Shown: in pieces, positions 51,062 to 60,158 of the stretch
How the letters are laid out: every line of letters starts with the position of its first letter
Position numbering within the stretch: position 1 is the first letter of the stretch
Origin: Jiulongibacter sp.
Lineage (GTDB): Bacteria > Bacteroidota > Bacteroidia > Cytophagales > Spirosomataceae
NCBI GenBank assembly: GCA_024645245.1
Contig: JAHEBN010000003.1
Coordinates: 1 to 64,000, forward strand
Direction of reading: 5' to 3'
Length of the DNA: 64,000 bases
The notes under the pieces: model-generated
Database searches by the model: none
What the model was told of the DNA's origin: nothing
The model's input: only the letters and a program-made list of their open reading frames with translations
Made by a program: the position numbers and the translations under genes

Positions 51062-52903
51062 TTAATTTTCTGCGTTAGCTTTTGAAGATGCTACGGTAGT
51101 AAAAGATGAATTTATTGTTTGGGTTTTCAAAGCTTGTCTATCTATCCTGCCTCTTATAAATTGCTCAATAATTAATGATGCAATGGGTGCTGCCGCCGAA
51201 CCGCCGAATCCTGCATTTTCGACCACAACGGCAATTGCAATTTTAGGGTTATATCTTGGTGCAAAAGCTATAAATACTGCGTGATCTTTCCCTTTTCTGT
51301 TTTGGGAAGTGCCTGTTTTGCCTAAAATCGGAATATCTGCAATATACGCTCGCCTTGCAGTACCAGCATGAGCCACTTCTTCCATTCCATCCATTATTGA
51401 CTCAAAATGTCGTGATTCAATGCCTGTTTGATGTACTTCCATCAAGCCGGGTTTTAAAGAGGATTTGTCTGACCCAACTCCCCTTACCAAATGGGGTGTT
51501 ATCCAATAGCCGCGATTAGCAAAAATTGCAGCTACATTTGCCAGTTTCAAAACATTCACGCCTAATTCGCCTTCACCAATACTTAAAGAATAGATATTGG
51601 AAAATTTCCAGCGGTTTTTGCCATAAATTTTATCGTAATATTCCACTCCGGGCAATAAGCCGGCCTTTTCCCCCGGAATATCGATGCCAAGTTTTATGCC
51701 GAAACCAAATTTTTCGACCATGTTGTGCCACCTCAGCAGGCCCTCACGTGCTCCTATAAATGGATTTGAGTGATCGTTATTTTCAATTATCTTTTTAAAA
51801 ACCTGGAAAAAATAGGGATTACATGAATACTGAACAGCATTATTCAAATTTGCCAAATGATGCAAACCATGGCCATGACAAGCTACCGGCGAACTTGTTC
51901 CCACAAAAGAACTTTTAGTGGTAATTACGCCTTGCTGTAAACCAACTACCGATTGAACTAGTTTAAAAGTAGATCCCGGCCTGTAAAAAGATGAAATAGC
52001 TCTGTTAAGAAATGGTTTATCCGGATCAACAACTAGTTTTGAATAATTCTTTGAAAACTCTTTACCGGATAATAAACTGGGATTGTAAGTGGGGTAGGAG
52101 CCCATGGCCAGAATTTCACCGGTTTTGGGTTCAATGGCCACAATAGCACCCACCTTATTTAAGAAAAGACTATCAGCTAATTGTTGTAAATCAAGGTCGA
52201 TAGAAGAATACATATTTTTCCCTAAAACCGCCAGTGTATCGTATTTTCCCTCGGCATATGCACCTTTATCTTGTGCATGCACGTCCATTAAAGTATACTT
52301 AATGCCCCTTATTCCCCGGAGTTCGAGCTCATATTCTTTTTCAATTCCTGATAGGCCTATGTAATCACCTTTTCTATAATATTCGGTCTTTTGCTCTTCG
52401 TATTGTTTTTTTGGAATTTCACCAATATATCCCAGGGCATTGGAAAGAGTATTTCCCGGATAAGTCCGGAAAAATGACTGTTCAAAGTTAAATCCCGAAA
52501 AATTGATCATCGCATCTGCAACCCGGGCAAATTCGGTCTTGGTTAGTTGTCTTAAAAATATGGATGCCCTGTTTTTAGAATATGATGAGGCCGTGGCCAT
52601 TGTGCTGTCAAAATAGCCGCGGGTAATATTAAATACCTTACAAAAACGCAATGTATCCAGATTTTTAACCTTGGATGGTGTTACCATCATATCGTAAACT
52701 TCCTCATTGGCAACAATCAATTTATGATTGCGATCGTATATCTGCCCTCGTAGAGGGATTTGAATTTGCCTGCGTATGGCATTGGTAGCTTCTATCGACC
52801 GATACCGCGGATCCAGTAGTTGTAAATAGAAAAGTCTGAATAAATAAAGGATTCCAATGGAGAAGAAAAAGATCAGAATGATCTGCTTTCTGTTTTCGAG
52901 CAT
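51062..52903 (-). CDS. mrdA: Penicillin-binding protein 2 (elongasome transpeptidase)
   Basis: Class B PBP of 613 aa, partner of RodA. It has one N-terminal membrane helix (IILIFFFSIGILYLFRLFYL), the pedestal domain (RGQIYDRNHKLIVAN; IGLSGIEKEYELELRGIRG) and the transpeptidase domain with SxxK in RPGSTFKL, SxN in YSCNPYF and KTG in LGKTGTSQN. MreBCD genes are not in the window upstream; the region before it is divergent from tsaE. Confidence 0.95.
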   Translation of the reverse strand: MLENRKQIILIFFFSIGILYLFRLFYLQLLDPRYRSIEATNAIRRQIQIPLRGQIYDRNHKLIVANEEVYDMMVTPSKVKNLDTLRFCKVFNITRGYFDSTMATASSYSKNRASIFLRQLTKTEFARVADAMINFSGFNFEQSFFRTYPGNTLSNALGYIGEIPKKQYEEQKTEYYRKGDYIGLSGIEKEYELELRGIRGIKYTLMDVHAQDKGAYAEGKYDTLAVLGKNMYSSIDLDLQQLADSLFLNKVGAIVAIEPKTGEILAMGSYPTYNPSLLSGKEFSKNYSKLVVDPDKPFLNRAISSFYRPGSTFKLVQSVVGLQQGVITTKSSFVGTSSPVACHGHGLHHLANLNNAVQYSCNPYFFQVFKKIIENNDHSNPFIGAREGLLRWHNMVEKFGFGIKLGIDIPGEKAGLLPGVEYYDKIYGKNRWKFSNIYSLSIGEGELGVNVLKLANVAAIFANRGYWITPHLVRGVGSDKSSLKPGLMEVHQTGIESRHFESIMDGMEEVAHAGTARRAYIADIPILGKTGTSQNRKGKDHAVFIAFAPRYNPKIAIAVVVENAGFGGSAAAPIASLIIEQFIRGRIDRQALKTQTINSSFTTVASSKANAEN

Positions 52904-53022
52904 CTTACCGTTTCTGAATTTTATGGATCAGGCTGCAAAGTTCTGAAAAAAAGAAGTTTAAAGCGAGTTTTATCTTATAAAATTATGCTTATATTTTCAT
53001 GACTGAATTGTTAATATTATGG

Positions 53023-53030
53023 TATTTTTG
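53023..53030 (+). promoter_or_regulatory. -7 promoter element of the tsaE operon
   Basis: TATTTTTG matches TAnnTTTG and places the transcript start near 53034, 14 nt before the ATG at 53048. Confidence 0.5.
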
Positions 53031-53047
53031 TGACTTGTTTTTATATT

Positions 53048-53497
53048 ATGACAGAAATTTTCGAGCGTATAAGTGCATCTGAAATGGAGATGGTTGCTGT
53101 TAAAATTTTGGAATTGGCCAAAAATTTTGAAATAATAACTTTCCGAGGGCAACTTGGGGCCGGGAAAACAACCCTGGTTCAACAAATGGCTATAAAAATG
53201 GGTGTTGCACAAAAGGTTCAAAGCCCTACCTTCTCCATAGTTAATGAATATCAAACCAGGCAAAATGAAATCATATATCATTTTGATTGTTACCGCCTTA
53301 AAAATGTAACTGAAGCTTATGACTTTGGAATGGAAGAATATCTGGATTCAGGAAATTTATGTTTAATTGAATGGCCGGAAATAATTGAACCTTTAATGCT
53401 AAATCCTTATCTTGATATTGAAATTAGCCTTGATCAGAATAACACCCGTAAAATAACCCTAAAAACTAAGTTTGATAATGAGCGAAGTTATTCATGA
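53048..53497 (+). CDS. tsaE: tRNA t6A modification ATPase TsaE
   Basis: P-loop ATPase required with TsaB and TsaD for N6-threonylcarbamoyladenosine at position 37 of tRNAs. The 149-aa protein has Walker A in GQLGAGKTTLVQ, the family motif VQSPTFSIVNEY and YHFDCYRLKN, and the LIEWPEI element. The ATG at 53048 gives MTEIFERISASEM and fits the upstream -7 element; a GTG at 53030 lies inside that element. The 3' end overlaps ald by 20 nt. Confidence 0.93.
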   Translation: MTEIFERISASEMEMVAVKILELAKNFEIITFRGQLGAGKTTLVQQMAIKMGVAQKVQSPTFSIVNEYQTRQNEIIYHFDCYRLKNVTEAYDFGMEEYLDSGNLCLIEWPEIIEPLMLNPYLDIEISLDQNNTRKITLKTKFDNERSYS

Positions 53498-54692
53498 AAT
53501 AAATATTAAAAGATCGCTGGAGACTAAGGAGTCTATGCAGCCAACAATACAGAGGGGAAAGAGTTTGTTTATCGGAATTCCGAAGGAAGTTTCCATGCGT
53601 GAAAACAGAATTGCACTTACTCCTGATGCGGTATCGGTTTTGGTAAAAAACGGACATAAAATAGTTATTGAAAAAGGTGCCGGTGATACGGCAGGTTTTA
53701 GCACGGAAGAATACAGTAATGCAGGTGCAGACATAGTTTATAACAAATCGGAGGTTTACAAAGCAGAAATTATTTTGAAAATTGAACCGCCTTACGGTGA
53801 AGAATTGGAATTGTTGCAAAATGAACAAGTGCTTATTTCAGCACTTAATTTACCCAACCTTCCTAAAAGTTATTTCGAAATCCTGCTAAAGAAGAGAATA
53901 ACCGCTCTGTCTTTTGAATTTATTGAAGACAAAATTGGTGATTTGCCGATTATAAGAGCAATGAGCGAAATTGCGGGAAGTTCGGCCTTGCTTATTGCTT
54001 CTGAGTATCTGAGTATTGATCATAAAGGGAAAGGTATTTTACTTGGGGGTATCACAGGTGTGCCACCAACATCGGTTGTTATACTTGGAGCCGGTACGGT
54101 GGCAGAATATGCTGCACGAACAGCCTTGGGTCTTGGTGCGGATATTAAGGTATTTGATTTACATCTGTATCGACTTCAAAGACTTAGGTATGCAGTGGGA
54201 CAAAGTATTTTTACTTCCATTCTTGACTCTGAACTTCTTGCAAAAACGCTGGGTCAGGCAGATGTAGTGATTGGGGCACTTCGGGCTGAAAAAGGTTTTA
54301 CGCCAATGGTCGTAACGGAAGAAATGGTACAAAATATGAAAGAAGGGTCGGTTATTGTAGATGTAGCCATTGATCATGGGGGGTGTTTCGAAACTTCAAA
54401 TATGACAACCTTAGAAAATCCCTCTTATATAAAGTACGGTGTCATACATTATTGTGTACCTAATATTGCCTCCAGAGTTGCACATACAGCCAGTTGTTCA
54501 CTTAGTAATATTTTTACACCTTACTTAGTAAAGGCGGGTAATTTAGGTGGAATAGATGAAATGATTCTTACGAACCAATGGTTTATGAAAGGGGTTTATA
54601 GCTATAAGGGAAATATCACTATTCAGCATATTTCTAAAAAATTTAATTTACGTTACCGCGACTTGGGTTTGTTACTAGCAGCCAGATTTTAA
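53478..54692 (+). CDS. ald: Alanine dehydrogenase
   Basis: NAD-dependent enzyme converting L-alanine to pyruvate and ammonia, of the AlaDH/PNT family. The 404-aa protein has IGIPKEVSMRENRIALTPDAV at its start, the Rossmann motif ILGAGTVAEYAARTALGLGA with Asp in KVFD, VIVDVAIDHGG and the C-terminal HTASCSLSNIFTPY. It lacks the long second domain of PntA. The N-terminal 30 residues are an extension typical of the Bacteroidota version. ATG 53478 overlaps the tsaE 3' end, suggesting coupling. Confidence 0.9.
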   Translation: MSEVIHEINIKRSLETKESMQPTIQRGKSLFIGIPKEVSMRENRIALTPDAVSVLVKNGHKIVIEKGAGDTAGFSTEEYSNAGADIVYNKSEVYKAEIILKIEPPYGEELELLQNEQVLISALNLPNLPKSYFEILLKKRITALSFEFIEDKIGDLPIIRAMSEIAGSSALLIASEYLSIDHKGKGILLGGITGVPPTSVVILGAGTVAEYAARTALGLGADIKVFDLHLYRLQRLRYAVGQSIFTSILDSELLAKTLGQADVVIGALRAEKGFTPMVVTEEMVQNMKEGSVIVDVAIDHGGCFETSNMTTLENPSYIKYGVIHYCVPNIASRVAHTASCSLSNIFTPYLVKAGNLGGIDEMILTNQWFMKGVYSYKGNITIQHISKKFNLRYRDLGLLLAARF

Positions 54693-54696
54693 TACT

Positions 54697-55101
54697 ATGA
54701 TAAATCATTCCAACGAAAACAGCATTATGGATGATGCCAATTCTCCTGAATTGGATAAAAAATTATTAGGCAAGGTGTCTACCGATTTTCTCAAAGTTTG
54801 TGATCATCTTAAAGAGACCTCTTATCAAATACGCAGTCGAAAGTTCAGTCAATACCCTATTTTTGTTATATCTGAAAATGAAGTAAGTCTGGGAAATACT
54901 TTATTTGTAAAAAGTGATTTTGAAACCAGCTATAATTATAAAGCTTCATTTCTTGCTGAGTTTATTGAGAGAAACCTAATAGGAGAAGAGTCAGAAATTT
55001 TATTTAAAGAGCATTATAAAGATCCCGAAGAATATTGCTGTTTATTTGCAATGGATAAAGATTTCGCCGGGTTTATTCATTTACCCTATCCTGAAGATTA
55101 G
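54697..55101 (+). CDS. Unknown cytoplasmic protein downstream of ald
   Basis: A 134-aa acidic protein without signal peptide or membrane helix. Recognisable stretches are LLGKVSTDFLKVCDHLKETSYQ, YPIFVISENEVSLGN and PEEYCCLFAMDKDFAGFIH. The pattern suggests a small alpha/beta fold, but no family is recognised. It begins 4 nt after the ald stop, so it belongs to the tsaE-ald operon. An internal ATG at 54727 (MDDANSPELDKK) is an alternative start. Confidence 0.7.
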   Translation: MINHSNENSIMDDANSPELDKKLLGKVSTDFLKVCDHLKETSYQIRSRKFSQYPIFVISENEVSLGNTLFVKSDFETSYNYKASFLAEFIERNLIGEESEILFKEHYKDPEEYCCLFAMDKDFAGFIHLPYPED

Positions 55102-55181
55102 ATTATGAAGATTTATTAAATATAATTTACAGAATAAGGAGAACTGACCAATAAGTCTTTTTATCCATAATCGGCAATTCC

Positions 55182-56759
55182 TTAAAACTCGGAAGTCGTA
55201 TGAAACTCAATATCAGGATTGTTTTCTTTATTCATTCGTAAAATCCAATCTGTTTCAGCTAAAAAGACGGGACGATTATCTTTATCATAAGCGATAAAAT
55301 TGCTTTTCAATCGAATAAATTCCCCGAGCTTTTCGGGGTCATCGGCAGTTAACCAACATGCTTTTGAATACGGTTTTGATTCGAATGAACAGCTTGCCCC
55401 GTATTCATTTAAAAGCCGGTGCTGAATCACTTCAAACTGTAACTCTCCTACCGTACCGATTATTTTCCGGTTTCCCGGCTGCATGGTAAAAAGTTGGGCT
55501 ACCCCTTCTTCTGATAATTGCTGTACTCCTTTTTCTAATTGTTTGGTTTTTAATGGATTAGTATTAATTACTTCGCGGAAAAGCTCCGGTGAAAAACTAG
55601 GAATACCAATGAACTGAAACTGTTCGCCTTCGGAAAGTGTATCACCAATTTTGAAATTTCCGGTATCATAAAGACCTATAACATCACCCGGGTAAGCATC
55701 ATCAACCACATTTTTGCTATCTGCCATAAACATGTATGGATTTGAGAATCTCATCTTTTTACCCGAACGTATGTGCGAATAAAATTCGCCCCTGTTAAAA
55801 GTACCGGAACATATCCTTAAAAATGCTATTCTATCCCGATGCCTTGGGTCAATGTTTGCATGAATTTTAAATACAAAGCCTGAGAAATTCTTTTCTGTTG
55901 GCTGTACTTCACGTTTATCGGTCTTTCTTGAAATAGGTAATGGACTTACCTGGCAAAAAGTATTTAGCAATTCCATTACCCCGAAATTGCTAACAGCCGA
56001 TCCGAAAAATACGGGTGCAAGTTCTCCTTTCAGATAAGCCTCCTTATTGAATTCTTCATAGACACCTTCAATCAGTTCCACATCTTCTCTAAGCTGTGCA
56101 GCATCTTTAGTTCCGATTTTTTCTTCCAGAATGGGTGAGTCAATACCAAATTCGAAAATATCCTCTTCTACTTTCTGTTTATTAATAGCAAAGAAGTTCA
56201 TTTTCTTTTCCAATAGATGATAAACACCTTTGAAATCTCTTCCGCCATTTACCGGCCAGGTAATTGGTCGGGTTTTAATATTGAGTTTTTGCTCGAGTTC
56301 ATCTAACAAATCAAAAGGACCTTTTCCTTCCCGATCCATTTTATTAACAAATATAATTACCGGAGTATCCCGCATGCGGCATACTTCCATCAATTTTTCG
56401 GTTTGCTCTTCCACACCTTTTACACAGTCGATAACCAGAATTACACTATCCACGGCAGTAAGCGTTCGGTAGGTATCCTCCGCAAAATCTTTGTGACCAG
56501 GTGTATCTAATATGTTTATTTTAAGATTTTTGTATTCGAAAGTCATTACCGAAGTGGCGACCGAAATACCACGTTGCTTCTCAATTTCCATGAAATCGGA
56601 GGTGGTTGACTTTTTGATTTTATTAGATTTAACTGCACCGGCTGTTTGAATAGCTCCTCCGAAAAGCAGCAGTTTTTCTGTTAGTGTGGTTTTTCCGGCA
56701 TCCGGGTGGGCAATAATTGCAAAAGTTCTTCTTCGCTTATACTCTTTATCGAAACTCAT
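55182..56759 (-). CDS. prfC: Peptide chain release factor 3
   Basis: Translational GTPase that removes RF1/RF2 after peptide release. The 525-aa protein has G1 [14 protein letters not shown], the switch region [11 protein letters not shown]3 [12 protein letters not shown]4 [12 protein letters not shown], a family-specific [13 protein letters not shown], and the RF3 C-terminal domain ([13 protein letters not shown]). ATG 56759 ([15 protein letters not shown]) is preferred because a -7 box lies at 56788-56795; a start at 56786 would lie upstream of transcription. It is divergent from a 2OG-Fe(II) oxygenase gene. Confidence 0.96.
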   Translation of the reverse strand: MSFDKEYKRRRTFAIIAHPDAGKTTLTEKLLLFGGAIQTAGAVKSNKIKKSTTSDFMEIEKQRGISVATSVMTFEYKNLKINILDTPGHKDFAEDTYRTLTAVDSVILVIDCVKGVEEQTEKLMEVCRMRDTPVIIFVNKMDREGKGPFDLLDELEQKLNIKTRPITWPVNGGRDFKGVYHLLEKKMNFFAINKQKVEEDIFEFGIDSPILEEKIGTKDAAQLREDVELIEGVYEEFNKEAYLKGELAPVFFGSAVSNFGVMELLNTFCQVSPLPISRKTDKREVQPTEKNFSGFVFKIHANIDPRHRDRIAFLRICSGTFNRGEFYSHIRSGKKMRFSNPYMFMADSKNVVDDAYPGDVIGLYDTGNFKIGDTLSEGEQFQFIGIPSFSPELFREVINTNPLKTKQLEKGVQQLSEEGVAQLFTMQPGNRKIIGTVGELQFEVIQHRLLNEYGASCSFESKPYSKACWLTADDPEKLGEFIRLKSNFIAYDKDNRPVFLAETDWILRMNKENNPDIEFHTTSEF

Positions 56760-56787
56760 TTTTATGCTTAAACTGTTTTTTGGCATG

Positions 56788-56795
56788 CAAAAATA
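56788..56795 (-). promoter_or_regulatory. -7 promoter element of prfC
   Basis: Reverse-strand TATTTTTG matches TAnnTTTG; it predicts a 25-nt leader. Confidence 0.5.
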
Positions 56796-56856
56796 GACAT
56801 TTGCTTTTGCTCAAAAAAGTTGTTAGCCAAATGAAATAGGAATGCCAACAATAGTA

Positions 56857-56864
56857 TACTTTTG
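56857..56864 (+). promoter_or_regulatory. -7 promoter element of the 2OG oxygenase gene
   Basis: TACTTTTG matches TAnnTTTG, 11 nt before the ATG at 56876, giving a leader of about 8 nt. Confidence 0.55.
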
Positions 56865-56875
56865 CAAAATTTTAA

Positions 56876-57490
56876 ATGATGGAAATTGTATTTCAGTTTG
56901 AAACCTTAATTCAGCAAATTGCTGAAAACGGTTATGGAGTTTATCCCAATTTTCTATCGAAAAGAGAAGTTGACGATCTTTTGAAATCATTTGATACGCG
57001 ATTAGAAAATAATGATTTTCGTGACGCTTCAATTTCTAAATCAGCTGAAATAAGACAGGAAATAAGAGGCGACAAAATATTTTGGCTGGAGAAAGAGTCG
57101 GCATTTGCATCCGAAAAGCGTTTTTTCGCTTTAATAAGCTTTTTGACCGATTACCTTAACCAAACTTGTTATCTGGGAATAAGAAGTTCAGAGTTTCATT
57201 ATGCTCTCTATCCGAAAGGTAAGTTTTATAAAAGGCACCTGGATCAGTTTCGTAATGATTCGGGTCGTAAACTTTCTGTTATTTGTTACCTAAATCACAA
57301 TTGGGTAGATAAAGATGGCGGACAGCTCCGAATTTACAAGAGAGGTTCTTTTATTGATATTTTACCGCATGCCGGAACCCTGGTTGTATTTCAGAGTGAT
57401 TTATTAGAGCACGAAGTATTAAAAGCCAATAAGCCGCGTAAAAGCATCACCGGCTGGTTGAAGAATACTCCTGATATAGCTCTTTTCTAA
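56876..57490 (+). CDS. 2-oxoglutarate- and Fe(II)-dependent oxygenase, prolyl-4-hydroxylase type
   Basis: A 204-aa protein with the double-stranded beta-helix of the P4Hc group. Fe(II) ligands: His121 and Asp123 in YKRHLDQF and His179 in LEHEVL. The 2OG contact is in KPRKSITGW (Arg188). The strand LSVICYLNHNW, the DKDGGQLRIYK segment and LPHAGTLVVFQSD match bacterial prolyl hydroxylases. The substrate is unknown. It is divergent from prfC with promoters back to back within about 70 nt. There is a second in-frame ATG directly after the first. Confidence 0.88.
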   Translation: MMEIVFQFETLIQQIAENGYGVYPNFLSKREVDDLLKSFDTRLENNDFRDASISKSAEIRQEIRGDKIFWLEKESAFASEKRFFALISFLTDYLNQTCYLGIRSSEFHYALYPKGKFYKRHLDQFRNDSGRKLSVICYLNHNWVDKDGGQLRIYKRGSFIDILPHAGTLVVFQSDLLEHEVLKANKPRKSITGWLKNTPDIALF

Positions 57491-57650
57491 TATCTTCAGA
57501 ATTCAAATATTAATCTGATTTAATAAGTGCTAATCGACAAAGCTCTCTCTTTTATCTACTATTGGTCATTTTTTCTGCAAAAGGAATAATCTTTTCTGGT
57601 TTTAATGTGTCTTTAATTTAACTAAATAGGGTCATTAAAACTTTAAACGC

Positions 57651-60092
57651 ATGAGGTATTTTTTCTTTTTGGTATCTGCTTTTTCTTCAATTTCAATTTT
57701 TGCTCAAAATAGTTCCGGTGGAACTGGCATTATTAAAGGAGAAATTACTGATTCCTTGTCAAAAAATCCAGTGGAATTTGCAGCGGTGGCATTGTGGAAG
57801 GGAAACAAGGCGATCGATGGAACATTAACCTTGCAAAATGGTAAATTTAAATTTGATGGTGTGGGTACTGGTGTCTATAAAATTATCATCTCTTTTGTTG
57901 GTTATTTACCCAAATCAATAGAAAACATTTCTATCGATTCAAAAGGACAGGTTTTGGATCTTCCAATTATCAGGCTTGTATCAGATAATATTAAACTAAA
58001 TGAAGTGGTGGTAACCGGGCAGGCGACTTTGATTGAAGATCATATAGATAAAATGGTATATAATGCCGACAAAGATATTTCAAACCGCGGTGCCACAGCT
58101 GAAGAAGTTTTAAGAAAGGTACCAATGCTTAGTGTCGACCTGGATGGAAATGTGGAGCTTCGTGGTAGTCAGAATGTGAAAGTTCTCATTAATAATAAAC
58201 CTTCTACTATTTTCGCTGCCAGTATAGCTGATGCGATAAAACAAATTCCTTCGGATCAGATTAAATCGGTGGAGGTGATCACTTCACCTGGAGCTAAATA
58301 CGATGGCGAAGGTACTGCCGGAATTATTAATATAATTCTAAAAAAGAATACGCTTTCTGGTGTTACAGGTAATATTTCGACCGGAGTGGGTTATTTGGGG
58401 TCCTTTGCAAACGGTAGTTTGAATCTTCGTGACAGAAAATGGGGGATGTCATTAAACGGTGGAGGGCGTTATTCCTACAATTTCAAAACGGTAGGTGAAA
58501 ATCTTAGAAAAAGTGTAATTAATGATCGGGTATCTTATCTGGAGCAATTTGATGAAAATAAATCATTATGGAATTATGGCAGATATCAGGCTTCATTTGA
58601 TTACGATTTTGATTCGAAAACCAATTTGACAATTTCTTATGCCGGACGAAACCGTGGAAATGGAGGTAAAGGAACACAAATTACACGTTTACTGGATGGA
58701 GAAAGAATTCTTTTAAACGAGAATAACAGATACATAGACCAGATTTCGAAAGGGCTGTCTTCAGATCTTGATTTTACCTTTAATAAAAAATACAGCAACC
58801 CGGTTCAAGAGCTTTCTGTTATGGCTCAATACAGTAATAGCAATAGAAATGACGATTATACGGCCATACAAGATGGCTTACAAGCCGATAGCAGCCGAAA
58901 TAATGGTTTAGATCGCGAAATAAATCTTCAGCTGGATTATGTACAACCACTCGGTGACAAGGTGAAATGGGAATTGGGTGGCAAAGGCTCCATACGAAAA
59001 GCTACGTCAGATGGTAAATTTTATAGTTTTGATCAATCACAGGAAGCTTATTTCTTAAATAGTTTAAGGTCAAATTTCCTGGATTACGACCAGCAGGTTT
59101 GGGCCGGATATTCTTCTTTTACTCTTAAGTTGCCCAAAAACTGGGGACTTCAGGCTGGTGTAAGGTATGAAAGTACGGCAATTGAGGCCACATTTAAAGA
59201 ATTGGCAAACCCGGATATTCCCGGATACAGCAATTGGTTGCCAAGTATAAGTCTAAACCGTAAGTTTAAAGAAGGAGGGAGTATTAAAGCAAGCTATTCC
59301 CAAAGATTACAAAGGCCTTCGATCAGGTATTTGAATCCGTATGTAAACTACTCAAGCAACAATAATATTTCGTATGGAAGTCCAACACTACGACCCGAAT
59401 TGGTTGATCTTGCTGAAATTAGTTATAATGCATTTTTTGATAAGAATTCCATAACTATTTCACTTTTTACCCGAATGGAAGACAATAGCATTACTTCAAT
59501 TAAGCGGGTGATTAGCCAAAATGAGCAGGATATTACAGAAACAACCTATGCCAATATTGGGGTGAGCAAAAGGTATGGTGTCAATTTCTCCTACAACTTA
59601 AATCCTAATAAGAACTGGAGACTGGGAGGCGGGTTTAACACCGATTATACCTACATCGATAATAATACTGTTTCTAATGAAGGCTGGAATTTCAGCCTGA
59701 ACCTGAATACTTCCTATTCATTGCCTAAAGATTGGGCGGTTTCATTTTTCGGTTTTATGCGATCTCGTAGAATTGAATTGCAGGGTACTGATAATGGTTT
59801 TTATTTTCACGGTATTACAGTAAAAAAAGACATTAATAAGAAAAGAGGAAGCTTTGGACTTGGACTTGAAAACCCTTTTGTTAAAAGTATTCGTTTTGAA
59901 TCGGCATATTCAGATTTATCTAACCCCGCCAGTTATTTTACTCAAAGCAACATTCGGAATATGTACCGACGCAGTATCCGAATTGATTTTCAATACCGTT
60001 TTGGTAAATTAGAAAATGATAAAGGAGGATTATTTAAAAAGAATAGAAGAGGAGGGAGTGATGATAGCTCAGGTGGAGAAGAGATGATGTAA
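57651..60092 (+). CDS. TonB-dependent outer-membrane receptor with CarboxypepD_reg domain
   Basis: An 813-aa Bacteroidota outer-membrane protein: signal peptide (LVSAFSSISIFAQ), a beta-sandwich CarboxypepD_reg-like domain (residues about 25-110, GEITDSLSKNPVEFAAVAL, IISFVGYLPKS), a plug domain (115-225, VVVTGQATLIEDHIDK, RGSQNVKVLINNK, IKSVEVITSPGAKYDGEGTAG) and a large barrel of the outer_membrane_beta-barrel family ending in RIDFQYRFGK and a Gly/Ser-rich tail. No SusD partner follows, so it is not a standard SusCD pair; the ligand is unknown. Confidence 0.87.
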   Translation: MRYFFFLVSAFSSISIFAQNSSGGTGIIKGEITDSLSKNPVEFAAVALWKGNKAIDGTLTLQNGKFKFDGVGTGVYKIIISFVGYLPKSIENISIDSKGQVLDLPIIRLVSDNIKLNEVVVTGQATLIEDHIDKMVYNADKDISNRGATAEEVLRKVPMLSVDLDGNVELRGSQNVKVLINNKPSTIFAASIADAIKQIPSDQIKSVEVITSPGAKYDGEGTAGIINIILKKNTLSGVTGNISTGVGYLGSFANGSLNLRDRKWGMSLNGGGRYSYNFKTVGENLRKSVINDRVSYLEQFDENKSLWNYGRYQASFDYDFDSKTNLTISYAGRNRGNGGKGTQITRLLDGERILLNENNRYIDQISKGLSSDLDFTFNKKYSNPVQELSVMAQYSNSNRNDDYTAIQDGLQADSSRNNGLDREINLQLDYVQPLGDKVKWELGGKGSIRKATSDGKFYSFDQSQEAYFLNSLRSNFLDYDQQVWAGYSSFTLKLPKNWGLQAGVRYESTAIEATFKELANPDIPGYSNWLPSISLNRKFKEGGSIKASYSQRLQRPSIRYLNPYVNYSSNNNISYGSPTLRPELVDLAEISYNAFFDKNSITISLFTRMEDNSITSIKRVISQNEQDITETTYANIGVSKRYGVNFSYNLNPNKNWRLGGGFNTDYTYIDNNTVSNEGWNFSLNLNTSYSLPKDWAVSFFGFMRSRRIELQGTDNGFYFHGITVKKDINKKRGSFGLGLENPFVKSIRFESAYSDLSNPASYFTQSNIRNMYRRSIRIDFQYRFGKLENDKGGLFKKNRRGGSDDSSGGEEMM

Positions 60093-60103
60093 AAGCTAGA
60101 GAC

Positions 60104-60140
60104 AAAAAATTACCCGGAGAGTCAAAGTCCGGGTATTTTT
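60104..60140. terminator. Bidirectional terminator
   Basis: TACCCGGA (60111-60118) pairs with TCCGGGTA (60128-60135), with A-rich sequence before and a T-run after. It serves the receptor gene and possibly the convergent transglycosylase. Confidence 0.85.
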
Positions 60141-60158
60141 CTATCTATTTATCAATTA

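Noticed and set aside
57651-60092. SusCD nutrient-uptake pair
   Set aside because: The receptor lacks a downstream SusD-like lipoprotein; the next gene is a lytic transglycosylase on the other strand.
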